Part shown: positions 45,962 through 58,511 of the stretch, piece by piece
Layout: each line of letters opens with the position of its first letter
Position numbering within the stretch: position 1 is the stretch's first letter
Assembly (NCBI RefSeq): GCF_025567625.1
Contig: NZ_JAOQJC010000006.1
Span: forward strand, 1-64,000
Direction of reading: 5' to 3'
DNA: 64,000 nucleotides
Origin: Paenibacillus sp. J5C2022
GTDB lineage: Bacteria > Bacillota > Bacilli > Paenibacillales > Paenibacillaceae
Translations under genes and position numbers: made by a program
Notes under the pieces: model-generated
Database searches by the model: none
Told to the model about the DNA's origin: nothing
Seen by the model: only the letters and a program-made list of their open reading frames with translations

Positions 45962-46933
45962 GCCCGACTTGTGGCGGTCCTCAATTAGAGGTCCGCGCTG
46001 AGGCTTTCGCGTCGGACGTCGCTCCCCGTTCACCATAACAATGCCGGCTGCAACCAGCGCCAGCGATACCAGCGTTATCCACCGGAGTGTCTCCGACAGC
46101 AGCACATTGGATAAGATGACACCGAATACGGGGATGAGGAAGAGATACATCGACACTTTGCCGACCTGATTGTATTTCATAATGAAATTCCATAAGATGA
46201 AGCCCGCTGCGGACAGCATGGCCAGATAGAGCAGCACCGCCGCCGACTGCAGTGTGAACGTGAACGGAAGCAGCCCCGTCTGCGAGGCGCCGATGCCGAT
46301 CAGCGCCAGCGAACCGAACAGCATTTGTCTGGAGGTCAGGTAGAAGACATCCATCCGCTGCGCGCCTTCTCTGGACAGAATGTTGCCCAGCGCCCCGCAG
46401 AACATGGCCAGCAACAGCAGCATCTCGCCGTAGCCGAAGGAGAACATATAGGAGCCGGCGCTCAGGCTGACCATGGCTATTCCCGCCATGCCTAGCGTTA
46501 AGCCCGCATATTTGCTTCTGTCCAAGCGTTCGTTTTTGTACATAAAATGAGCAAGCAGCATTTGGAAGAATGAAGTGGTGCCGGCAATAATCGAGCCGTT
46601 CATTCCGCTGCTTGCGCTTAAACCGATATAAAAAAACAAGTATTGCAATCCCGTTTGAAAAATGGAAACGGCAATGACTGTGCGCACATTTTGCAGGGAG
46701 CGCACTTCCTTGATGCGGAACAGCTTCATCATGACCATAATCAGTACCGCCGCAAGCAGGAAGCGGTAACCCGCAAACAGAATCTGCTCGAACACTTCGT
46801 CACGATGAATGTCCAGCTGGCCGTAGCCGATTTTGACAAAAGGAAATGCGCTTCCCCATAATAACGTTGCCGTAGTCGCGCCAACAACGACACCGAATTT
46901 GCTGCTGAAAAATTGCTCGGCTTTCCCCTTCAA
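45956..46933 (-). CDS. EamA/DMT-family transporter
   Basis: A 325-residue membrane protein with ten predicted helices in two EamA repeats (about residues 13-155 and 170-305). The TTG at 46933 is chosen because GGGGAG lies 9 bases upstream and translation then starts just before the first helix; the longer open frame runs back into gcvPB. DMT proteins of this group export amino acids, nucleotides or other small metabolites. The gene is 112 bases after the gcvPB-like gene with a structured leader between. Export of a product of the adjacent enzymes is possible. Confidence 0.87.
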   Translation of the reverse strand: MKGKAEQFFSSKFGVVVGATTATLLWGSAFPFVKIGYGQLDIHRDEVFEQILFAGYRFLLAAVLIMVMMKLFRIKEVRSLQNVRTVIAVSIFQTGLQYLFFYIGLSASSGMNGSIIAGTTSFFQMLLAHFMYKNERLDRSKYAGLTLGMAGIAMVSLSAGSYMFSFGYGEMLLLLAMFCGALGNILSREGAQRMDVFYLTSRQMLFGSLALIGIGASQTGLLPFTFTLQSAAVLLYLAMLSAAGFILWNFIMKYNQVGKVSMYLFLIPVFGVILSNVLLSETLRWITLVSLALVAAGIVMVNGERRPTRKPQRGPLIEDRHKSGL

Positions 46934-46984
46934 GATGCATGTCTCCCCAATGTATACTGCTGTCCTGCAGAAATCTATCCAAAT

Positions 46985-47040
46985 TAGTCGAGAGGACTCC
47001 CACTTCTGCAAGTGGCGAGGTGAATCGACTCTTCTATTAT
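46985..47040 (-). promoter_or_regulatory. -10 box and structured leader before the EamA gene
   Basis: A TATAAT box (47035-47040) on the minus strand is followed by a folded leader: AGTCGA/TCGACT (46985-46990 with 47024-47029) enclosing CCACTT-loop-AAGTGG (46999-47014). It does not match a riboswitch I know. It could be a weak terminator for gcvPB or a regulatory leader. Confidence 0.4.
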
Positions 47041-47045
47041 AGCAA

Positions 47046-48602
47046 CTAGGAGCAGGTTTTGCGCAAATAGACGCGCCAGCTTGTGCACCACTTGTCCGGA
47101 TCGTCCAGCGACGATTCGTCAATCCGGTGAACGGTGCTCGCATGAGGGGCTTCCTTCACGATATCCGGCGTATGGTAAGCTTCGTACGAGATTTGTTCCA
47201 GCGCCGCGATATACTCGTCCAGATCGTCCTTGGAGTAGGACTCCGTCGGCTCCAGCGTGAACGGCTGCTTGACGATATAAGGATGATGGCTCGTCCAATA
47301 ATGCAAGCCGAAGTCACACATTCGACGCTGCACATCCTCCGTCGTCACCCCCGTCTCCTTCGTCATTTGCTCCCAGCTGTAGCGGACTTGCTCCAGGCGG
47401 CCGCCCTGCACATACGGTGCGCTTGCCCCCCGGATTTGCGTAATTTTGCGATAAAGATAATTGTTGTTCAATACCGCAATCTTCGCCACCTGCTCCAAGC
47501 CCTCCGCGCCCAGGCTGCGAATCCAGGCATAGGATCGGAGGACGGTCTGGGCCACGCCGTGGAAGGAGCGCACTTTGCCGATGCTCCGTTCTTCATCCCA
47601 TTCGAACGTATAGCGATCCCCTTCCTTCACGACGCAAGGCCCCGGCAAGTAGGGCTTCAACTGCTCCGTGACGCCCAGCGCGCCCGTAGCGGGACCGCCG
47701 CACATATGCGGCGCGGCGAACGTCTTGTGCAGGTTGAAGAAGCACATATCGAAGCCCGCTTCCTTCGCTCTGGCGATGCCGAGCAAGCCGTTCGCGTTCG
47801 CCTGATCGTAATAGCAGATTCCGCCGGCAGCATGCACGACATCGGTAAATTCTCTAATTCTGGAGTTGAATATGCCCGTGTCCTCCGGATTCGCGACGAC
47901 GAATCCGGCCGTACGCTCCGACACCGCCGCCTTCAGCTTCTCCAGATCGGGGAAGCCGTTCTCGTCGGGATGCAGCGTGATAATCTTGTATCCCTTCACC
48001 GCCGCTGTGGCCGCCTGCGACGGATGGGAGAAGATCGTCGTAATGATCTCGGCCCGCTGCTCTCCTTCGCCGTTCGCCTCATGATAGGCCCGTACGATCG
48101 AGGCCATGGCAAGCAGCGCTTGCGTACCGCTGCCGGGCTGGAATGAGAAGGCGTCCATGCCGCTAATCTCTCTCATGGCAAGATCCATGGCATAATAGAT
48201 CTCCAGCATGCCCTGCACCGTGCTCTCATCCTGCAGCGGATGAAGATCGGCCACTTTAGGCGAACGAATGAGCATTTCATTGACGCGCGGAATATATTTC
48301 ATCGTGCATGTGCCCTGCCCGATCTCGACGTTCAGATCGGAGCCCAGCGTCTCCTGCGACAAGCGCAAGTAGTGGCGCAGCACTTTGGCTTGCCCAATCT
48401 CCGGCAGTGAAGGCGGAGCCGTTCTCCGCATGACGGCAGGAATGGCGGATACGCCGTCACCTACTGCCGCGGCGATCCCTTGTTCCGCCTCCGGCGGCAG
48501 CACGCCTCTCTCTCCCGGCTGATGCAGCTCGAATATGATCGGTTCGTCCCATTTGGCCTGGTGGAAATCCCTCACTTTATGATCTCTGCGGATACGATTC
48601 AT
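47046..48602 (-). CDS. GcvPB-like glycine dehydrogenase subunit, divergent
   Basis: A 518-residue PLP enzyme related to the C-terminal half of glycine decarboxylase (P protein). The ATG at 48602 has GGGAGGAGAGG upstream. The PLP lysine is Lys293 in NLHKTFAAPH. The usual glycine-rich stretch after it, PHGGGGPG, reads PHMCGGPA here, and the normal LGSCTMKYNP is QGTCTMKYIP. It is 22 bases after the GcvPA-like gene. No gcvT, gcvH or lipoyl genes are nearby and no glycine riboswitch precedes the pair. It may be a paralogue acting on a different amino acid; canonical glycine cleavage is not assured. Confidence 0.82.
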   Translation of the reverse strand: MNRIRRDHKVRDFHQAKWDEPIIFELHQPGERGVLPPEAEQGIAAAVGDGVSAIPAVMRRTAPPSLPEIGQAKVLRHYLRLSQETLGSDLNVEIGQGTCTMKYIPRVNEMLIRSPKVADLHPLQDESTVQGMLEIYYAMDLAMREISGMDAFSFQPGSGTQALLAMASIVRAYHEANGEGEQRAEIITTIFSHPSQAATAAVKGYKIITLHPDENGFPDLEKLKAAVSERTAGFVVANPEDTGIFNSRIREFTDVVHAAGGICYYDQANANGLLGIARAKEAGFDMCFFNLHKTFAAPHMCGGPATGALGVTEQLKPYLPGPCVVKEGDRYTFEWDEERSIGKVRSFHGVAQTVLRSYAWIRSLGAEGLEQVAKIAVLNNNYLYRKITQIRGASAPYVQGGRLEQVRYSWEQMTKETGVTTEDVQRRMCDFGLHYWTSHHPYIVKQPFTLEPTESYSKDDLDEYIAALEQISYEAYHTPDIVKEAPHASTVHRIDESSLDDPDKWCTSWRVYLRKTCS

Positions 48603-48624
48603 CGTGCCTCTCCTCCCTTTCGCC

Positions 48625-50046
48625 TTATGCTTCCTTATCTCCATTGGCCGCCGCTTGCGCTATGATAGCCGAGAGCGCATCGGCCAGTCGGTCAATCTCC
48701 TCTTGGCTAATGACTTCCGTGACGCAATAGAGGGCGCACTGCCCCAGCTCAGGGAACTCTTCCGACAAGTCCTTGCCCCCGAAGATGCCTGCTTCCAACA
48801 GTTGCTCGTTGACCGTCTTCACGGTCATGCCCGTCCCATTCAAGTCCAGGACGAACTCCTTGAAGTACGATGCGCCGAATCTCATATGCACGCCCGGAAT
48901 TGCCGTCAGACGATTGGCGGCATATTGCGACTTCTGCATAATGGTCGTCCCCAGCTCCTGCATGCCGTACGGCCCCATCAGCGCCAGATAGACGCCGGCG
49001 ACAATGCCCCATAGCGCCGTCTGCGTGCCGACCGACTCCTTGCCCTTCTCGCGCAAGGCGAAGGAGGTGCGCTCGTATGCGACGTCGCCGAAGCCGTACT
49101 CCCCATCGACAGAGGTAGGAGCGATGCCGAACAGGCGGGACGGGTACTCCATGACGTAGCGCGGCTCGTCACGGGTGGCGATGAATCCGGCTTGCCCTCC
49201 GCCGTAGTTCATGCGGATGCCCAGCGGCTGCAGATCGCCGCAGACGATATCCGCCCCGTAGGCCGAAGGCGGCGCCAGCACCCCTAGGGAGCTAGGGTCC
49301 ACGCCGACGACGCACTCCGCTCCCGCGCGATGGGCCATATCGGCAATCGTCCGTCCTTGATGCTCGATCATGCCCATATAGCCGGGATTCTCGAAGTAGA
49401 CGGCAGCCACGTCCGGCGACAGCTTTGTCTCCAGATCGTTCAGATCCATCAAGCCCGTCGCTCCGTCGAATGCAATAGACTGCACTTCCACCTGGGGATG
49501 GCAGTAGTTGACGATAATGCGGAGCTTGTCCGCACTGACCGATCCCGCTATCAGTACGCGCTTGCGTTCCGTCATGCGGCCCGCCATCCGAAGCGCCGTC
49601 GCCGCCGCTTGTGCCCAGTCGAATGTGGGCACGTTCACTACATCCATATCCAGCAGCTCCGCCATCAAGCTTTGATATTCGAACAAAGCCTGGAAGCGGC
49701 CATGATCCTCATACGGCTCGCCCGCGTATGCCGTGACGAACTCCGAGCGCTGGCCAATCTCGTCGCAGACGGCCGGGATGAAGTGCTGCCAGCAGCCCCC
49801 GCCGAGGAAGCTGACCGCTTCTCTGGAGCTGACATTGCGGCTCGTCACCCGCTCAATATGGCGCTGAAGCTCGTATTCCGCAAGCGCGGGCGGCAGATTC
49901 ATGGGCTTCCGAAGCCTGAGCTGCTGCGGTATCGAGACATACAACTCCTCCACATCGGAGATGCCGATCTCGCGCAGCATCGCTTCCTGCACTTCCGGTA
50001 CGGTATTGGGAATATAAGGGTGGGATGCCCGATTGTTGCGTGTCAT
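48625..50046 (-). CDS. GcvPA-like glycine dehydrogenase subunit, divergent
   Basis: A 473-residue protein related to the N-terminal half of the P protein, starting at an ATG after GGAGGAG. Conserved landmarks are the opening HPYIPNTVPEVQEAML, SFLGGGCWQHFIP and SEFVTAYAGEPYEDHGRFQALFEYQ. The usual YTPYQPEISQG and DGGTALAEA are replaced by YAGEPYEDHG and DWAQAAATA, so substrate-proximal loops differ. It forms an alpha-beta pair with the next gene. The SDR gene lies 65 bases upstream on the same strand, which may place the pair in the beta-galactosidase operon. Confidence 0.8.
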   Translation of the reverse strand: MTRNNRASHPYIPNTVPEVQEAMLREIGISDVEELYVSIPQQLRLRKPMNLPPALAEYELQRHIERVTSRNVSSREAVSFLGGGCWQHFIPAVCDEIGQRSEFVTAYAGEPYEDHGRFQALFEYQSLMAELLDMDVVNVPTFDWAQAAATALRMAGRMTERKRVLIAGSVSADKLRIIVNYCHPQVEVQSIAFDGATGLMDLNDLETKLSPDVAAVYFENPGYMGMIEHQGRTIADMAHRAGAECVVGVDPSSLGVLAPPSAYGADIVCGDLQPLGIRMNYGGGQAGFIATRDEPRYVMEYPSRLFGIAPTSVDGEYGFGDVAYERTSFALREKGKESVGTQTALWGIVAGVYLALMGPYGMQELGTTIMQKSQYAANRLTAIPGVHMRFGASYFKEFVLDLNGTGMTVKTVNEQLLEAGIFGGKDLSEEFPELGQCALYCVTEVISQEEIDRLADALSAIIAQAAANGDKEA

Positions 50047-50111
50047 CTCGTTCTCCTCCAGTTCGTTAATCAATACGATTACGCCACGATATCACCGTGA
50101 TTTGACCGCGG

Positions 50112-54897
<4,786 letters not shown>

Positions 54898-54909
54898 CCT
54901 ATTCCCTCC

Positions 54910-55857
54910 TCACTTGCGTTTCGCTTTCATTTCACCCTCGTAATACACCCACATGCTGGACGACTTGAACACAAGCATCGTGAGCGTCAGCACGATCAGG
55001 AACATGAACCAGGCGTTGGCCGATGCATAGCCCATCTTGCTGAACTTGAACGCATTCTCGTACATGTACATGGCGTAGAAGTAGGTGGAGCGCATCGGAC
55101 CGCCGCCGGTGAGCACAAGCGCAAGCGTCAGCTGCTGGAACGCCACGATAATCGTCGTAATCAGGTTGAACAGAATGGTCGGGCTGAGCATGGGCAACGT
55201 AACCTTCAGGAATTGCTTCAGCTTGTCCGCCCCGTCGATCGATGCCGCCTCGTACAGCTCCTTCGGGATATTCTTCAATCCTGCGAGGAAGATCAGCATC
55301 ATCGTGCCCTGTCCCCACAGACTTGCGATCACGATCGCGACCGGCGCCCATGTCGTGCTGTTCAGCCAGTCCGGCCCTTCCATGCCGAGCAGCGACAGGA
55401 AGTAGTTGAGAATGCCGTATTCACCGCTGAACACCCAGGCCCAGATCATGGCCAGCGCCACGCCCGAGATGACCGACGGCATATAGAAGATGGTGCGGAA
55501 TATCGCCTTGCCGCGCATGTTCACATTCAGCATCATGGCCAGCGCCAGCGCGATAATAATGTTGAGCGGTACGAACAAGGCGGCGAACTTGACCGTGACC
55601 CACAGCGAGCTCCAGAACATGGAGTCTTGGGTGAACATTTCGATATAATTGCGGAATCCGACGAACGTCACTTCCCCGACAATCGGCCAGTCGAAGAAAC
55701 TGATGATCAGGGAGAAGATGAGCGGTCCCAGCGTAAAAGCGAATAAGCCGATGATCCAGGGTAAAATGAAGAGGTAGGGAATAGCCCTACCCCTCCTGAA
55801 TAACCGATTTCGCTTTCCGGCGGAAGGAGGAACGATTGTGGTGTCGCTTGTTGCCAT
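54910..55857 (-). CDS. Sugar ABC permease (MalF type)
   Basis: A 315-residue permease. A basic N-terminal stretch of about 28 residues precedes six helices; the EAA motif is YEAASIDGADKLKQ (about residue 205). It forms the membrane channel with the next gene and receives substrate from the binding protein encoded 45 bases upstream. Confidence 0.9.
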   Translation of the reverse strand: MATSDTTIVPPSAGKRNRLFRRGRAIPYLFILPWIIGLFAFTLGPLIFSLIISFFDWPIVGEVTFVGFRNYIEMFTQDSMFWSSLWVTVKFAALFVPLNIIIALALAMMLNVNMRGKAIFRTIFYMPSVISGVALAMIWAWVFSGEYGILNYFLSLLGMEGPDWLNSTTWAPVAIVIASLWGQGTMMLIFLAGLKNIPKELYEAASIDGADKLKQFLKVTLPMLSPTILFNLITTIIVAFQQLTLALVLTGGGPMRSTYFYAMYMYENAFKFSKMGYASANAWFMFLIVLTLTMLVFKSSSMWVYYEGEMKAKRK

Positions 55858-55902
55858 CGTAACGGCCCCTTTCCTACTGTGGTTGAACTTGTAAAGCGGA
55901 TT

Positions 55903-57213
55903 TTATTGCAGGAACTTGGCTGAATCCTTCACGGCTTTATCCAGCATCTCCTGCGGATCTTGGCCGAGCATGATCGCCTCCACAGCCGTGGACAGATTGC
56001 GATTGATCTGGCCCCAGTTCGGGTGCAGCAGGAAGGCCGGTCCGTTCGACGAGCGCTCCAGCATCGTGTAGAACGGCTTGTACAGCGCATCGTCCTTCAA
56101 TCCCTTCTCTTCGACAACGCTGATGCGGATCGGCAGGTCTGCCGTTCTCATCTTGATCGCTTCCTCCGACACATAGAACTTCACGAACTCCCAGGCTTCC
56201 TGCTTATGCTTGGAATCCTTGGCGATGGAGACCGCGGATTGCGCGAGCACGCCCTTCACCGGCTTGCCCGGGAATGCAGGCGGCTCTACCGTGCCGACAT
56301 CGATGCCCGCTTCCTTGAAGCCTTCCAGCGGCCATATGCCGCTTTCCCACATCGCAATCTTGCCCGCTTTGAAAATATCGTCGCCGCTCTGCTGGTTTTT
56401 GCCGCCGACCAGTACGCCGTAGCCTTCCTTCACAGCGCTTCCCAGCACACCAATTGCTTCTGCCGTCTCCTTGCTGTTCATGTAGCCTTCGATTGCGCTG
56501 CCGTCGTCGCTAATGAAGCTGCTCCCGTTGCTCCAGACGAAGCCTTGCAGGTCGTACGTATCGTTGTCGGCGCGAATGCCGAGGCCGTATTGCTTCTTGC
56601 CCTTGTCGGTCAGCTTCTTCGCAATCTCCGCCATATCGTCCCACGTCCAGCCGTCCTGCGGGTAGTCGACACCGGCATCGTCGAACAGCTTCTTGTTGTA
56701 ATAGAAGACGCGGGTGGTGAATCCCGCCGGCAAGCCGTACAGCTTGTCGTCTACCTTGTTGTAAGCGAACAGTCCGGGATAGAAGTCGTCGATGCCGAGG
56801 CTGCCGTCTTGCTCCACGAAGCTGTCCAGCGGCTCCAGCGATTTGTAATAAGTCGGGAAATCCCACATGTACATGACATCCGGCGGGTTGCTTGCGCCGA
56901 ATCCGGCGGCCAGCTTCTGATCGAAGCCGTCGCTGTACGGCTCTACCTGCACTTTGATGCCGGGGTGCTGCTGTTCGAATTTTTTGGCAATATCCTGTTG
57001 AATTTTCAAGGCTTCTCCGGAATCCCATGTGGCGAATCTTACCGTCACTTGCTCCTTCTTCCCTCCGGAGTCCCCGCCTTCTGAAGCGGTTTCATTTTTA
57101 TTGTTGCTTGCGTTGCTCCCTGTCTCGTTTCCGTTGCCGGAATTGCTGCATGCGCTTAGCGCGAATACGAGCATCATGCAAGTGGCGAGAAGTACAATAG
57201 CCGATCTCTTCAT
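55903..57213 (-). CDS. Extracellular sugar-binding lipoprotein
   Basis: A 436-residue binding protein. The ATG at 57213 begins a lipoprotein signal with lipobox ALSAC (Cys21) and follows AAAGGGGG; an upstream in-frame ATG would put 36 polar residues before the signal. An Asn/Glu/Gly-rich linker leads into a family 1 fold (VTVRFATWDSGEALK, NPPDVMYMWDFPTYYK, DGWTWDDMAEIAKKL). It is the first gene after a cre site and inverted repeat and is linked to lacZ, so a galactoside is the expected ligand. Confidence 0.9.
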   Translation of the reverse strand: MKRSAIVLLATCMMLVFALSACSNSGNGNETGSNASNNKNETASEGGDSGGKKEQVTVRFATWDSGEALKIQQDIAKKFEQQHPGIKVQVEPYSDGFDQKLAAGFGASNPPDVMYMWDFPTYYKSLEPLDSFVEQDGSLGIDDFYPGLFAYNKVDDKLYGLPAGFTTRVFYYNKKLFDDAGVDYPQDGWTWDDMAEIAKKLTDKGKKQYGLGIRADNDTYDLQGFVWSNGSSFISDDGSAIEGYMNSKETAEAIGVLGSAVKEGYGVLVGGKNQQSGDDIFKAGKIAMWESGIWPLEGFKEAGIDVGTVEPPAFPGKPVKGVLAQSAVSIAKDSKHKQEAWEFVKFYVSEEAIKMRTADLPIRISVVEEKGLKDDALYKPFYTMLERSSNGPAFLLHPNWGQINRNLSTAVEAIMLGQDPQEMLDKAVKDSAKFLQ

Positions 57214-57250
57214 CTTCTTGTATCCCCCTTTGTTCTGGTGGTCGGAAATT

Positions 57251-57292
57251 GTTGAACCGCTTTCATTGTATCGAGAATGAAAGCGGTTCAAC
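57251..57292. promoter_or_regulatory. 17-bp perfect inverted repeat upstream of the binding-protein gene
   Basis: GTTGAACCGCTTTCATT (57251-57267) and its exact complement (57276-57292) flank an 8-base centre. On the minus strand the repeat spans a possible TTGAAC and TACAAT pair (15-base spacing). Each arm contains TGAAAGCGGTTCAA, matching 12 of 14 cre positions. It lacks a U tract, so an operator for a LacI/CcpA-type protein or the YesN-like regulator fits better than a terminator. Confidence 0.6.
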
Positions 57293-57295
57293 ACT

Positions 57296-57309
57296 TGTAA
57301 ACGTTTTCT
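57296..57309. promoter_or_regulatory. cre site, full consensus match
   Basis: TGTAAACGTTTTCT matches every position of TGWAARCGYTWNCW. It lies 83 bases upstream of the binding-protein ATG and 47 bases past the response-regulator stop, so CcpA probably controls the transporter-lacZ genes. Confidence 0.7.
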
Positions 57310-57356
57310 TTTGTACCCCATTTTGTTCGATAGCGGGGAGAGCTTGCATCGTTTCT

Positions 57357-58511
57357 TTATTTTGTTTGCTCCCGTTCTCTCTTTTGTCGTTGCCGGTATT
57401 CACTTGGCGTCTCGTTGCTGGATCGCTTGAACCACTTGCTGAAGTACTTGCCGTCAATAAGACCGATATGCTCCGCAATGTCCTGTTGCGTAAGTGAGGT
57501 GTTCGCCAGCATGTCGCGCGCGACCCGCAGTCTGATCCGGTACAGGAACTCGATGAAGTTCTCCCCGGTCACCCGCTTGAACAGCGTGCTGAAGTGGCTG
57601 CGGCTCAAGCCTACGCGCGCCGCGACTTCGCTGACGGACCAGGGGTGCTTCAAGTCCTGAGCGACAATATGAATCGCCTGCTGCAGCGCATCCGGCCAGC
57701 ATTCCGAATGAATGCCGTAATGCTTGTCCCGCTCCGCCTTGGCATGCAGTTCCTTCACCGCCGTCTCCCAGGACGGAAGGCCACTCTGCGCTCCTCCCTT
57801 GTACCAATGCAAGGCGGAGTCACAGCCCGCTTGCTCCATCAGATAAGCGTCGATCTCCTTCTTCCCGGCAGAGGGGAACCACATATAGCAGCGATCGTCG
57901 TGACAGGTGACGCAGACCGCTTGCAAGCCGGACGGCATCCCTTCCACAATCGACGCGACACCGTCCGTCCGCTGCACCAAGTAGACATGGTACTCCGTAT
58001 CGTCCGTGAGCCAGAACGGCTGCGCATGAGGTCCCGCCTCCAGCTCCGGAGCAGCGCCATACAGCCAGGCGCAGAAGCGGCTTTCCCATCGCCCCGCGCC
58101 GCCTTCATCCGTTTTCCTTGCCGGAGCGCCCAGCTCCTCGCGGAAGCCCCGCAGCAGCCGATGAATCTCATCATCCTCGAACGCCGTCTTGAGCAGGTAG
58201 CCGGAGACGCCGAGCTGAATGCCCTGCTGCGCATATTCGAAGTCACGGTGACAGCTGAGGAGCAGAATTTTCGTATCGGGGGCGGCTTCTTTAATGCGAC
58301 GAGTCAGCTCGATCCCATTCATCTCCGGCATAACAATATCTGTAATGACGACTTGCGGCCGATGCTCCAGGAAGCTCTCCCACGCCCTTCTCCCGTTCGC
58401 GGCGTCGGCGACAACGCTCATATCGAATTCGCTCCAATTGATCGTCGCTTTCAGTCCTTTGCGAACGATGCTCTCGTCATCTGCAATAAGCACTTTAATC
58501 GGTTCACGCAA
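57357..58511 (-). CDS. AraC-type response regulator (YesN family)
   Basis: A 384-residue regulator. The N-terminal receiver domain (about 5-120) has the acidic pair DD at 11-12, phosphoacceptor Asp58 (VITDIVMP) and Lys near 108. A middle region of about 120 residues resembles no domain I can name. The C-terminal AraC DNA-binding domain has two HTH motifs (about 280-375; SVSEVAARVGLSRSHFSTLFKRVTGENF and QDIAEHIGLIDGKYFSKWFKR). It overlaps the kinase stop by 8 bases and precedes the lactose-type transporter, which it probably activates. Confidence 0.93.
   Translation of the reverse strand: MREPIKVLIADDESIVRKGLKATINWSEFDMSVVADAANGRRAWESFLEHRPQVVITDIVMPEMNGIELTRRIKEAAPDTKILLLSCHRDFEYAQQGIQLGVSGYLLKTAFEDDEIHRLLRGFREELGAPARKTDEGGAGRWESRFCAWLYGAAPELEAGPHAQPFWLTDDTEYHVYLVQRTDGVASIVEGMPSGLQAVCVTCHDDRCYMWFPSAGKKEIDAYLMEQAGCDSALHWYKGGAQSGLPSWETAVKELHAKAERDKHYGIHSECWPDALQQAIHIVAQDLKHPWSVSEVAARVGLSRSHFSTLFKRVTGENFIEFLYRIRLRVARDMLANTSLTQQDIAEHIGLIDGKYFSKWFKRSSNETPSEYRQRQKREREQTK

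Noticed and set aside
45956-47143. 395-residue version of the EamA protein
   Set aside because: The first 70 codons overlap the end of gcvPB and the leader. The TTG at 46933 has GGGGAG upstream and starts just before the first helix.
50047-50111. Possible glycine riboswitch before the GcvPA-like gene
   Set aside because: Only 65 bases separate it from the SDR gene, too short for a glycine aptamer, and no aptamer motif is seen.
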